DNA of 64,000 bases from a virus, in the IMG/VR virus record IMGVR_UViG_3300030102_008089, positions 22,836-86,835 of that record; one strand, written 5' to 3'. A program made the translations under genes and the position numbers. Below, one piece after another: positions 39,447 through 48,664 of this stretch (its first letter is position 1; each line of letters opens with the position of its first letter). The notes beneath the pieces are model-generated. The model ran no database searches. It had not been told where the DNA came from and saw only the letters and a program-made list of their open reading frames with translations.

Positions 39447-40709
39447 TTGTCCGATAAAAAAATTACAGTTTTGACAATTAGTGACCATCCGCTGCTTCCC
39501 TCTGGTGTCGGAACCCAAACTAAATATGTTATTGAGGCGTTATTAAGGAGTGGAAAGTTTAATGTAATTTCTATGGCTGGTGCAATAAAACACCATGATT
39601 ATACACCAAAAAGAGTAGAAGGATATCCAGGGAATTGGGAGATATTTCCTGTAGACAATTATGGGAATAAAGAGATTGTAACAAAATTTCTTATGGAAAG
39701 AAAACCAGATATTTTGTATTTTATGACAGATCCTCGTTTTTACGGCTGGTTATGGGAAATGGAGGATTATATACGTCCATTGGTGCCAATGGTCTACTAT
39801 CACGTTTGGGATAATTATCCTCATCCTCATTTTAATGCAAGATTTTATGAATCCAATGATATTATAGCTACTATTTCAAAGGTTACAAGTGATATTGTGA
39901 AAACGGTATCTCCTAGTGTTGAAGAACATTACGTTCCTCACGCTGTAGATTCAAAAATTTTCTACAAAAGAAGAGATAAAGTTTACCAAGAACTCCTCAA
40001 TCAAAATCCAGCGTTCAAGGATAGGTTTGTGTTTTTTTGGAACAATAGAAACGCAAGAAGAAAACAAACTGGCAGTTTAATTTTTTGGTTTAAGGAATTC
40101 TTAGAACTTGAGGAAGTTGATAGGGATAAAGTTTGTTTGTTTTTACATACTGACCCTCAAGATCCGCACGGACAACCAGTAGAATTTCTAATAGATGAAT
40201 TAGGGTTTAATGAAAATGAAATAATCCTTTCCAAGAACAAACTTAACCCAGAACACTTATCGTTGCTTTATTGTGTTTCTGACTGTACAATAAATATTTC
40301 AGATGCCGAGGGTTTTGGACTGGCAACATTAGAATCGCTATCGTGTGAAACACCAATCATTGTTAATATGACAGGTGGACTACAAGAACAGGTAACAGAT
40401 GGAAAAAATTGGTTTGGGATTGGTATAGAACCAACCTCTAAAGCAGTTATAGGGTCTCAGCAGGTTCCATATATTTATGAGGATAGAATTTGTAAAGAGG
40501 ATTTTCATAACGCTTTGTTAAAAATGTACAATATGCCCAAAGAAGAGAGAGAAAAGCTTGGGAAACTAGGGAAAGAACACGTTGATAAAAATTATAATTT
40601 TGACAGTTTTTCCACCCAGTGGGTTAATTTAATGACAGATACTTACAATAAACATGGCTCTTGGGACACTAGAAAAAATCATAACAATTTTAGGGTGGAA
40701 GAAGTATGA
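39447..40709 (+). CDS. GT4-type glycosyltransferase
   Basis: A 420-residue GT-B enzyme starting at TTG 39447 after AGGAGG. LTISDHPLLPSGVGTQTKYV is the N-terminal acceptor-side opening. The C-terminal half has FFWNNRNARRKQTGSL, then ISDAEGFGLATLESLSCETPII, the E-x(7)-E signature of retaining GT4 transferases. It is the first gene of a glycan synthesis operon continuing to 58881, with overlapping genes throughout. The sugar donor is unknown. Confidence 0.9.
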   Translation: MSDKKITVLTISDHPLLPSGVGTQTKYVIEALLRSGKFNVISMAGAIKHHDYTPKRVEGYPGNWEIFPVDNYGNKEIVTKFLMERKPDILYFMTDPRFYGWLWEMEDYIRPLVPMVYYHVWDNYPHPHFNARFYESNDIIATISKVTSDIVKTVSPSVEEHYVPHAVDSKIFYKRRDKVYQELLNQNPAFKDRFVFFWNNRNARRKQTGSLIFWFKEFLELEEVDRDKVCLFLHTDPQDPHGQPVEFLIDELGFNENEIILSKNKLNPEHLSLLYCVSDCTINISDAEGFGLATLESLSCETPIIVNMTGGLQEQVTDGKNWFGIGIEPTSKAVIGSQQVPYIYEDRICKEDFHNALLKMYNMPKEEREKLGKLGKEHVDKNYNFDSFSTQWVNLMTDTYNKHGSWDTRKNHNNFRVEEV

Positions 40710-42004
40710 GCACTAAACCAAAAATTCTAATAACAGGTCCATTTTTTAATGTTTCTGGCTATAGTAACCACTCTAGGGTTTTGTTAGAGTCTTTTGTTGA
40801 GTTGGAAGATAAGTATGATATATACATTGACCCAACTCAATGGGCCGCATCCTCTGTTCGAAATGAGTTTTACCAAAAGTACAAGAGGTTGGTTGATAAA
40901 AAGAATAATCTCTTAAGCACAAGAGCCCAGCCAGATGGGCAAGTCAACATTGCTGGACTTTTCAAAGCAACCTTTCAAGTTTGTCCTCCAAATGAGTTTA
41001 GGCAATTATCTGAATTTGATGTAGGTGTTACAGCGGGACTTGAAACAGATAGCGCTCCTTCTGAATGGGTTTCAAAATGTAACCAAATGAAAGAAATATT
41101 TATTATTTCTAACCATTCGAAAAAAAGCCTTTTGAAAGCCGTTGGTCCGAATGGAGAGAAAATATCAACTAAGATCTCAGTGTTACCACCAGCATACATT
41201 AAGCAGATGCCCGATTGTCTTGAATCTAAGTTTTATGACAAAGATAATATCAAGACAAATTTTAATTTTTTATGTGTAGCTCAATTTGCTCCGAGAAAAA
41301 ATTTAGAAAATATGCTAGCTTGGTTTGTAGAAGAATTTCACGATGAATCTGATGTGGGATTATTTTTTAAGACACATTATCATAACAGTAGCGTAATGGA
41401 TTTTTATGCTTGTAAAAGAATGTGTCAAAAGATTTTAGCTCGATGGAAAGATAGAAAATGTAAAATTCATATTATTCATGGAAACCTAAATGATGAAGAA
41501 ATGTCCTGCTTGTATGATAAAGAAAATATAGATTGTTATGTAACAGCGGCACACGGAGAAGGTTTTGGTATACCTCTTTTAAGTGCAGCTAGTAATGGGA
41601 TACCAATAGTAGCAACAAACTGGTCAGGGTATTTAGATTTTTTGAGAGCGCCCCATAAAAAGAAAACAAATAAGATTGAGTTAAAGAGCCATTTTATTAA
41701 GGTAAACTATGACATTAAAAAAGTAGAACAAAGACACTTGATGCCAGGATTAATTACACCTGACTGCGAGTGGGCATACCCTCAAGAAAAATCATTTAAA
41801 AAAGCCATTAGAAGTATAAGGAATAACAAAGATTTATTTTTAAAAGATTCGCAAGCTTTAAAAGAGTTTGTGAATGATAAATATAGCAAATCATCAGTTA
41901 TCAAAAACTACAAAGATAATATACTGCGGTGCTTGTCAAATATTGTAGATGAGGAAGATGAGATCCAGAAAATGTTTGCTTCTATGATGGAAGACAAAAA
42001 ATGA
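40706..42004 (+). CDS. GT4-like glycosyltransferase
   Basis: A 432-residue GT-B enzyme. ILITGPFFNVSGYSNHSRVL is the N-terminal motif. The C-terminal half includes FLCVAQFAPRKNLENML and VTAAHGEGFGIPLLSAASNGIPIV, the GEGFG..P..E-like donor site (the second Glu is replaced by Ala/Ser). It overlaps its neighbours by four bases on both sides. The donor sugar is unknown. Confidence 0.88.
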   Translation: MSTKPKILITGPFFNVSGYSNHSRVLLESFVELEDKYDIYIDPTQWAASSVRNEFYQKYKRLVDKKNNLLSTRAQPDGQVNIAGLFKATFQVCPPNEFRQLSEFDVGVTAGLETDSAPSEWVSKCNQMKEIFIISNHSKKSLLKAVGPNGEKISTKISVLPPAYIKQMPDCLESKFYDKDNIKTNFNFLCVAQFAPRKNLENMLAWFVEEFHDESDVGLFFKTHYHNSSVMDFYACKRMCQKILARWKDRKCKIHIIHGNLNDEEMSCLYDKENIDCYVTAAHGEGFGIPLLSAASNGIPIVATNWSGYLDFLRAPHKKKTNKIELKSHFIKVNYDIKKVEQRHLMPGLITPDCEWAYPQEKSFKKAIRSIRNNKDLFLKDSQALKEFVNDKYSKSSVIKNYKDNILRCLSNIVDEEDEIQKMFASMMEDKK

Positions 42005-43641
42005 TTATTTTTGTGTCCGATCTTTTTGTAAGCGACTATGTTGGCGGCGGCGAGCTTACAACAGAGGCAATAATTGAAGGCACAAATATTCCTGTAATCA
42101 AGGCCCATTCTGCATCTTTGACCAAAGAGGTTATAGATAATTTTTCCGATAGGTATTGGATTTTTGGAAACTGTGCTAATATTTCAACAGAGTTACTGTT
42201 ACACATAACAAAGACTCTAAATTATTCTGTAATCGAATATGATTACAAATTCTGTTCTTACCGATTGAGAGAAAAGCATATTGCAGCCGAAGGGTCTTGC
42301 GAATGTCACACCACTTCAAGATCGAAGATGTTTTCAATATTTTTCTCCCATGCTAAATCTCTTTGGTTTATGTCTGCAAAACAAAGGGACATATACTATG
42401 AAATGTTTCCGTTCTTGAAAAAACCAACAACCAAAGTGTTGAGTTCGGTGTTCAACAAAGAAACCCTATCTATCTTGAGAAATCTCAGCAAAAACAAAAA
42501 AGATGACAAGTGGCTCATTCAAAGATCGCCTTCTTGGGTAAAGGGTTCGGATGATGCAGTAAAATACGCTAAGGAAAATGGTCTTAAATATGAGGAATTT
42601 TCTAATGTTTCGTATAAAGAAATGTTGAAAAAGTTTTCAATGTCAAAAGGGTTTTTGTTTTTGCCTCAAGGATCAGATACTTGCCCACGCACTGTAATAG
42701 AAGCAAAACTTCTTGGCTGTGAATTAATCCTAAATGACAATGTGCAACACAAGGACGAAGAATGGTTTTCTGGATCTGTTGAGAAAACGTTTAATTACCT
42801 AGAGGACAGAACAAAAATATTTTGGGAATCGATTATGTCAGATATGGGGGATCGGGTGCCCTTAAAGACTGATTCAAAAGAGAGTATACATTTCAAGGTT
42901 ATCATTCCTGTTTATAATAGTGAGGAGTGGCTTATCAAGTGCGTTGAAAGTGTAAAAAACCAAACACACAATAATTTTCAATGCTTAGTAGGTGACGATA
43001 TCTCCACAGACAAAACATTTGAAGTCTGTTCAGAATATATTGATTCTATTAAGGACGATAGATTTACAATAATTCAAAATTCAGAGAAAAAATATGCTTT
43101 ACAAAACATCTATGATTTAATTGAATCCTCTAAACCATCAGCCGAGGATGTTATTGTTGTTTTGGACGGTGATGATTGGTTTACCAATAATCATGTCTTA
43201 GATAAGCTTAATGAAATTTATCAAGAGGAAAACTGCTGGCTAACATATGGGAGTTTTGTAAATTACCCCCAAGGCTTCATAGGGACAGAAGCATCAGAAT
43301 ATCCTGCAAGCACGATATCTTCTAATGAGTTTAGGACTGATAATTGGAGAGCATCTCACTTAAAAACCTTTCAATATTTTCTATGGAATAAGATTGATAC
43401 AGACGATTTAAAAGATGAATCTGGAAAATTTTATGAGGTATCATATGATCAAGCTATGATGTTGCCAATGATGGAGATGAGTGGGAATAGAATAAAATAT
43501 GTTCCTCAAGTGTTATATGTTTACAATACTTCGAACCCTAATGCTGTAAATAAGACAAGACAACAAAAACAATATAACACAATGCTTGAAATAAGAAAAC
43601 AAAAAAAGTATGAGAAAATAGATAATGAATATTCTATTTGA
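42001..43641 (+). CDS. Fusion of GT-B-like domain and GT2 glycosyltransferase
   Basis: A 546-residue protein. Residues about 1-280 look like a GT4-related module (IFVSDLFVSDYVGGGELTTE, DTCPRTVIEAKLLGCELI). From about 300 a GT2 domain begins FKVIIPVYNSEEWLIKCVESV, with the nucleotide-binding DDIS and DXD-like VVLDGDDWF. Two transferases in one chain suggests consecutive sugar additions. The overlap with both neighbours (4 and 17 bases) is intact. Confidence 0.88.
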   Translation: MIIFVSDLFVSDYVGGGELTTEAIIEGTNIPVIKAHSASLTKEVIDNFSDRYWIFGNCANISTELLLHITKTLNYSVIEYDYKFCSYRLREKHIAAEGSCECHTTSRSKMFSIFFSHAKSLWFMSAKQRDIYYEMFPFLKKPTTKVLSSVFNKETLSILRNLSKNKKDDKWLIQRSPSWVKGSDDAVKYAKENGLKYEEFSNVSYKEMLKKFSMSKGFLFLPQGSDTCPRTVIEAKLLGCELILNDNVQHKDEEWFSGSVEKTFNYLEDRTKIFWESIMSDMGDRVPLKTDSKESIHFKVIIPVYNSEEWLIKCVESVKNQTHNNFQCLVGDDISTDKTFEVCSEYIDSIKDDRFTIIQNSEKKYALQNIYDLIESSKPSAEDVIVVLDGDDWFTNNHVLDKLNEIYQEENCWLTYGSFVNYPQGFIGTEASEYPASTISSNEFRTDNWRASHLKTFQYFLWNKIDTDDLKDESGKFYEVSYDQAMMLPMMEMSGNRIKYVPQVLYVYNTSNPNAVNKTRQQKQYNTMLEIRKQKKYEKIDNEYSI

Positions 43642-44524
43642 CAATGTAAATTTTAACTCTAACTCTGGTCCAAATTCTTTTGGTAAAAGACTGGCAAATG
43701 AGTTAGTAACTACAGGACACCAGATAAACGGACAAAACCCTGATATACAGCTATCTTTTATTCAAGCAACACATAAAAGTTTTCCGCTAGTTTTAAGATT
43801 AGATGGCATTTATTTTAACTCCAAGCAAAACTGGGAACAATTAAACCTACCAATTAAGCAAACATTTCAGATAGCTGATGGTGTTATATATCAATCAAAA
43901 TTTAATCAAGTGTTGACAGAAAAATATTTTGGTGGCAAAGAAAAATCTTCTGTCATAAATAACGGCACCAACCTAAACTTAATAAATAGTATAGAACCAT
44001 TAGAGCATAAATTTTTTGAAAGTTTTGATAAAATTTGGTGTTGTGCTTCAAACTGGCGTCCCCACAAAAGACTAAAAGAAAATGTAAGATATTTTCTAGA
44101 ACATAGTTCAGAGAAAGATTGTTTAATTGTTGCGGGAGATAATCCTGATTACAATATTAAGCACGAACGCATTTTCTACGCTGGTAATTTGCCGTGGGAG
44201 GGCTTAATAGCACTCTATAAGAGATCTGAGTATTTTTTACATCTTGCTCTTCTAGATCATTGTCCAAATGTCGTGGTGGATGCTCGTGCGAGCGGCTGCA
44301 AGATTGTGTGTGCATCCAGCGGAGGAACAAAAGAAGTAATATCAAAGGGAGATATTATTATAGAAGACAAGGAATGGGATTATGAACCGTTTGAACTATA
44401 TAAGCCACCTAGTTTAGATTTTTCTAACTATACTTTATCAGAAAATCAAATTAGCATAGACATCAAAGATGTGGCTACGAAGTATTTAGATTTTTTTAAC
44501 AATGTTTTGGCAGGATTAAAGTGA
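43625..44524 (+). CDS. GT4-like glycosyltransferase
   Basis: A 299-residue GT-B enzyme. NILFDNVNFNSNSGPNSFGK at the start and CCASNWRPHKRLKENV in the middle are typical of the fold. HLALLDHCPNVVVDARASGCKIVCASSGGTKE is the donor site, given only in part. It is shorter than full GT4 enzymes because the N-terminal domain is reduced. It overlaps the next GTG start. Confidence 0.85.
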   Translation: MNILFDNVNFNSNSGPNSFGKRLANELVTTGHQINGQNPDIQLSFIQATHKSFPLVLRLDGIYFNSKQNWEQLNLPIKQTFQIADGVIYQSKFNQVLTEKYFGGKEKSSVINNGTNLNLINSIEPLEHKFFESFDKIWCCASNWRPHKRLKENVRYFLEHSSEKDCLIVAGDNPDYNIKHERIFYAGNLPWEGLIALYKRSEYFLHLALLDHCPNVVVDARASGCKIVCASSGGTKEVISKGDIIIEDKEWDYEPFELYKPPSLDFSNYTLSENQISIDIKDVATKYLDFFNNVLAGLK

Positions 44525-45537
44525 ATAAAAGAAAATACAATGTCGGAATAATAGGTTGTGGGAAAATACTTGTTCGTCACGTTGAGGCGATAAATAGTAA
44601 TGAAAACTTTACTCTTGTTTCGGTGTGTGATATTGATAAAGAATTACTTAAGATAGAGTCTAGCAAGTTGGGAGTTACTGGGTACGAAGATTATCAGGAG
44701 ATGATTCTTAAGGAAAACATAAATTTTGTAATTGTGGCAACTCCAAATTCTCTTCATTTTGCCCAGGCACAATTTTGTTTAGAAAATGGCTGCGACGTTT
44801 TGATAGAAAAACCAGCGTGCCTAAACTATGAACTTATACAAGAAGTAAAAAAAGTTGCAAAAGAAAACAACCAAAAGGCGTATTGTGTTTTACAAGTCAG
44901 ACTAAATCCAGTTGTTTCACTCGTTAAAGAAATGCTAGAAAGTAAAGTTTTAGGAGAAGTAAGAGGAATCAGTTTAACTCAAAGGTGGCAGAGACCAAAA
45001 GAATATTTTGATGGATGGCGGGGCATACCTAATGTTGGCGGTGGGACACTTCATGAATGTGGAATTCACTATTTGGATATTTTGTGTTATCTATTTGGAA
45101 AACCTCAAGTTCAGTCATCTTTAATATATAATGCAAAACACAAAGAGTTCCCCGTTGAGGATACCATATATTCGTTAGTCAATTATGGTGATTTTGGCGG
45201 AACCTTAGAAGTTACTATAGCTAGTGAGCCAACTAATATTGAATGCACAATATCAATTCTTACAGAAAATGGCTATATTGAACTCGGTGGTAAAGCACTT
45301 GATAAAATTGTTAGGGCTGAATTTTTAAATAAAGATTTAGAAAAAGAGTACAAAAAAAGAGTAAAATCTTTAGAAAAACCAAAAGAACAAAATTCTTACG
45401 GGAACTATACTGGTTCTTGTCCAAACCATCCTGAGTTGTATAAGAAGTTAGAAAAATTTGATATAATAGAATCCGAAAATTGTCTAAGACTTATTTCCGA
45501 GATTTACGATAAATCAGGAGTTAAATACCATGAGTGA
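44521..45537 (+). CDS. Gfo/Idh/MocA family oxidoreductase
   Basis: A 338-residue NAD(P)-dependent sugar oxidoreductase starting at GTG 44521. The Rossmann motif is VGIIGCGKILVRHVEAI. FVIVATPNSLHF and DVLIEKPACLNYE (the catalytic EKP) follow. GGTLHECGIHYLDILCYLFG carries the conserved His region (G-x-x-x-x-x-G-x-H-x-x-D). It probably oxidises or epimerises a nucleotide sugar for the pathway. The stop overlaps the GT15-like gene. Confidence 0.92.
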   Translation: MNKRKYNVGIIGCGKILVRHVEAINSNENFTLVSVCDIDKELLKIESSKLGVTGYEDYQEMILKENINFVIVATPNSLHFAQAQFCLENGCDVLIEKPACLNYELIQEVKKVAKENNQKAYCVLQVRLNPVVSLVKEMLESKVLGEVRGISLTQRWQRPKEYFDGWRGIPNVGGGTLHECGIHYLDILCYLFGKPQVQSSLIYNAKHKEFPVEDTIYSLVNYGDFGGTLEVTIASEPTNIECTISILTENGYIELGGKALDKIVRAEFLNKDLEKEYKKRVKSLEKPKEQNSYGNYTGSCPNHPELYKKLEKFDIIESENCLRLISEIYDKSGVKYHE

Positions 45538-46432
45538 TAAATTGAATGCTTGCATAACTTACATCTCTTCTAGAAAAGCCTGTATTCCCCAGAGTTTAAA
45601 AGCTCTTTGGGAAAACTATAATCACAAATACAACTACCCAGTTTACGTTTTTTATTTTGATGATATCTATGATTCTGAAGAGTTTAAGCAATCTATAAAA
45701 AACGAAACCCCTCAAAATGTGAATTTTGTTTCGATCCCATATCAAACGCCGTCTCACATTAAAGAAGAAGAACTTTTCTATAATAGAAACGAATTGTGGT
45801 ATGTAAGGACCCAGTTTCCTATTGGTAGAAAGGGGTATCTTCATATGTGTCATTTTATGTCAAACTATTATGGATACCCGAACACAGAGTTTGAAAAATA
45901 TGATTATACTATGAGTGTCGATGATGAATCTATGTTTGTTAAAGAGATGCCATACGATCCGTTTGAGGTTATGAGTAATCGCCCTGAACCTATGGGTGCC
46001 TTAAAGGTTTACGATCAAACAAAAAAGGTACCACATCAAGGAAATTTTGATACAAGAGTTAATTTGTGGAATTTTATCAAGGTTTATATCAAACATTATA
46101 ACGTAGAACCAAAATCTCAATTTATAAAAAACTTACTTACTGATCCTGAAGCTGATAAAAATTTTCACTTTTATCCTTGTGCAGATTCATATGTGGTTAA
46201 GATATCAATGTTTGAAACGCCTGAGTGGAAACAGTGGATCGAGGCAGTAAATCAATATGGTGGAATTTATAAATACAGGTGGGGCGACAATGATGTAAAC
46301 AGTTTGTTTTATTTGATTCACCATGGAGACGATATTTATGATTTGAAAACAGTAGATGATGGATATCACAGTCAAGGTGCCCTACGTCATTTGTGCGACT
46401 ACGCACCAGGGGTAAAGGACAATTCTAAATGA
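45530..46432 (+). CDS. GT15 (KRE2/MNT1-type) mannosyltransferase-like protein
   Basis: A 300-residue protein whose motifs follow family GT15 alpha-1,2-mannosyltransferases, best known from fungi: GYLHMCHFMSNYY (fungal Y-x-H-M-C-R-F), YDYTMSVDDESMF (the W-R-V-E-P-D position, here SVDDE), MPYDPFEVM, then YKYRWGDNDVNSLF (R-W-G-D) and a final DDGYHSQG. Normal GT15 enzymes use GDP-mannose. There is no signal anchor, so it works in the cytoplasm. Bacterial and viral members are rare. Confidence 0.78.
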   Translation: MSDKLNACITYISSRKACIPQSLKALWENYNHKYNYPVYVFYFDDIYDSEEFKQSIKNETPQNVNFVSIPYQTPSHIKEEELFYNRNELWYVRTQFPIGRKGYLHMCHFMSNYYGYPNTEFEKYDYTMSVDDESMFVKEMPYDPFEVMSNRPEPMGALKVYDQTKKVPHQGNFDTRVNLWNFIKVYIKHYNVEPKSQFIKNLLTDPEADKNFHFYPCADSYVVKISMFETPEWKQWIEAVNQYGGIYKYRWGDNDVNSLFYLIHHGDDIYDLKTVDDGYHSQGALRHLCDYAPGVKDNSK

Positions 46433-47412
46433 ACATAATATATGTTGACGCTGATAATAAAACATCTAGTAATCATATGTATCAATATTATGGCGACCTT
46501 GCGAGGGAGCTTGCAAGAACCGAGACGCTCTTTGTAGTTCAGGGCGTACCTGATCACATAAATGACCTTTTTGCTGCCGTTGGGGATATTTCTGTTGATT
46601 TGATTATATTTGGACTTGGGTACTTTGCCCTTTCCAACCGAGGGGCATTTCAAAAAATAGAAGGATTAGCGGAGACTGATATTCCTGTATTTTGTTTGAT
46701 TCATAAACCGCAACACTTATTGGAAGAAAAATTAAACTTTTGTAAAATAAACAACGTAGATCTTTTGTTAGAATCACAAGAACACAATTACAAAAAATAC
46801 GGAGAAATAGCAGGGGTTCCATCTCAAAGGTCTTTCTTTACGGCCACGCCGAATATATACCATCCTCGTGATGTTGAAAAAATATATGACATAGGGTTTT
46901 CAGGAGCACTTCACAGCATTAATGCTGATGGGACTAGGAAAATTGAAGGACCAACATCTAATCTACGTGAGAGGGTTGGCAACCTTATTAACAATAATGA
47001 TAAGTATAAAGTTTTTTGGAACTCTAGCAATTCTTTAGATTATCGAATTACTTCTCTTGAGGAATATGCGACAAAAATTAACGAGTGCAAAATCTGGCTT
47101 TCAACAACGGGACCCTTACTGGATATAGGTCCTAGATATTTTGAAGCAGCCCTTTCGAAAACCTTGATACTTTGCAATAATATGCCAGAACAATATGGAG
47201 ATTTTTTTATAGACGGTAAAACTTGTGTTACGTTTGAAAATGATCTTAGTAATTTCGAAGAGAAGTTGGATTTCTATCTTTCTAACGATGATGAAAGAAA
47301 TAGAATTATAGATAACGCTTACAATTTAGTTTCTCAAAATTATACTTGGAAACATATGGCTGAGAACATTATTAACAAAGCAAAGGAAATCAAATGTCTT
47401 TCCAATCCATAG
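46429..47412 (+). CDS. CgeB-like glycosyltransferase
   Basis: A 327-residue protein. The N-terminal MNIIYVDADNKTSSNHMY leads into a GT-B fold; YDIGFSGALHS and VFWNSSNSLDY mark the linker; STTGPLLDIGPRYFEAALSK (GPRxFE) is the donor-site motif of the CgeB/GT1-2 group. The C-terminal helix region is typical. It overlaps the DegT-like gene by 19 bases. Confidence 0.85.
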   Translation: MNIIYVDADNKTSSNHMYQYYGDLARELARTETLFVVQGVPDHINDLFAAVGDISVDLIIFGLGYFALSNRGAFQKIEGLAETDIPVFCLIHKPQHLLEEKLNFCKINNVDLLLESQEHNYKKYGEIAGVPSQRSFFTATPNIYHPRDVEKIYDIGFSGALHSINADGTRKIEGPTSNLRERVGNLINNNDKYKVFWNSSNSLDYRITSLEEYATKINECKIWLSTTGPLLDIGPRYFEAALSKTLILCNNMPEQYGDFFIDGKTCVTFENDLSNFEEKLDFYLSNDDERNRIIDNAYNLVSQNYTWKHMAENIINKAKEIKCLSNP

Positions 47413-47987
47413 CAGATTTTGAAAAAGAGGTAGCCCATTTTTTTGGTGCCCCATATGCAGTAGCAGTGGACTGCTGCACTCATGGTCTTGAGCTATGCTT
47501 AAGGATGAAAGGGGCAGAGAAAATTAAAGTACCAAGACACACCTATTTGTCAGTTCCTATGCTAGCAGACAAGTTAAATATAGAGCTTGAGTGGACTGAC
47601 GAAAAATGGGAAGATTATTATTACTTGACTGATGAAATTATTGATGCTGCGGTCCACTGGAAAAAAGACAGCTATATCCCTGGGACCTATATGTGTATCA
47701 GTTTTCAGTTTCGAAAGCATTTAAGTCTAGGGCGAGGTGGCATTATTTTATTTGATAAAGAAAGTGAATTTGATATCCTAAAAAGGATGTCTTACGATGG
47801 TAGAAGCCCTGACCTATCTTGGTCTGTCCAGAATATTAAGTCGATTGGTTACCATTATTATATGACACCCGAAACCGCCGAATTAGGGTTGAAAAAGTTA
47901 CCCAATGCAATTGCAACTAAACCAAAGCAATGGGTTTATACTGACTGGCCTGACTTATCACAAATGGATGTTTTTAAAGATGGCTGA
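47394..47987 (+). CDS. Short DegT/DnrJ-type sugar aminotransferase
   Basis: A 197-residue protein with VAVDCCTHGLELCLRMKG, EIIDAAVHW and SFQFRKHLSLGRGGIILF, where the Lys of the S-F-x-x-x-K-x-L segment is the PLP lysine. YDGRSPD follows. Typical DegT enzymes have about 370 residues; the C-terminal small domain is largely absent. It could be an active minimal enzyme, a truncated remnant, or a partner of another subunit. Possible role: perosamine-type 4-amino sugar formation. Confidence 0.85.
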   Translation: MSFQSIADFEKEVAHFFGAPYAVAVDCCTHGLELCLRMKGAEKIKVPRHTYLSVPMLADKLNIELEWTDEKWEDYYYLTDEIIDAAVHWKKDSYIPGTYMCISFQFRKHLSLGRGGIILFDKESEFDILKRMSYDGRSPDLSWSVQNIKSIGYHYYMTPETAELGLKKLPNAIATKPKQWVYTDWPDLSQMDVFKDG

Positions 47988-48663
47988 TAAAGCTTTATTC
48001 ATAGGCTTTGAAGATTGTCAATATAGCAATAATGCTGTAGATCTTTTGATATCGAAAGGGTTTGATACTACTTTTTGGAAAGCTTCTAAAAAAAGAGGCA
48101 GTAAAATTCCTGAAAATATTCAAGATTGGAACGGCGAATATATATTTCATTTTAAATCTTACTGTATTCTTCCAAAAGATTTTATTGAAAGAGCCAGTAT
48201 CGCAGCAATAAATTTTCACCCATCTCATCCAAGATACCCAGGATCTGGAGGAATTAACTGGGCCCTGTACAACGAAGATGATGAAACTGGTGTAACTGTT
48301 CATTATCTTAATGAAAAAGTTGACAATGGACCTATTATAAATGTCTACAGGGTGACAATAGAAGAGAGTGATGACGTGGCAAGTCTGATTGATAAAGTAC
48401 ACAGATGTCAATTTGATTCTTTTGCTAACATAATACACACTATCACAATCCAAGGATCTAGTGAACTATCAAGAATAGCTTCAGAAAACACAAACAAGTG
48501 GGGCAAGAAAACAGGTCGTATAAGAGATATTGACAAGTTAGAAAATATTGATATAAATATCTCTAAGGAAAAACTAGACAAAATTATAAAATCAACTTAT
48601 TATAACGGCTATGGACCAAAGTTAAAAATCCATGGTTATACATTTAGATACTCAGGAGAGTAA
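47980..48663 (+). CDS. Sugar N-formyltransferase (Fmt-like)
   Basis: A 227-residue protein from ATG 47980, overlapping the aminotransferase by eight bases; an earlier ATG at 47905 lies deep in that gene. The formyltransferase core has AAINFHPSHPRYPGSGGINWAL (quoted in part: INFHPSHPRYPG), with the catalytic Asn-x-His, then VDNGPIINVYRV with the catalytic Asp. It probably formylates the 4-amino sugar made by the neighbour, as in Vio4NFo or N-formylperosamine synthesis, using N10-formyl-tetrahydrofolate. Confidence 0.88.
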   Translation: MADKALFIGFEDCQYSNNAVDLLISKGFDTTFWKASKKRGSKIPENIQDWNGEYIFHFKSYCILPKDFIERASIAAINFHPSHPRYPGSGGINWALYNEDDETGVTVHYLNEKVDNGPIINVYRVTIEESDDVASLIDKVHRCQFDSFANIIHTITIQGSSELSRIASENTNKWGKKTGRIRDIDKLENIDINISKEKLDKIIKSTYYNGYGPKLKIHGYTFRYSGE

Positions 48664-48664
48664 A

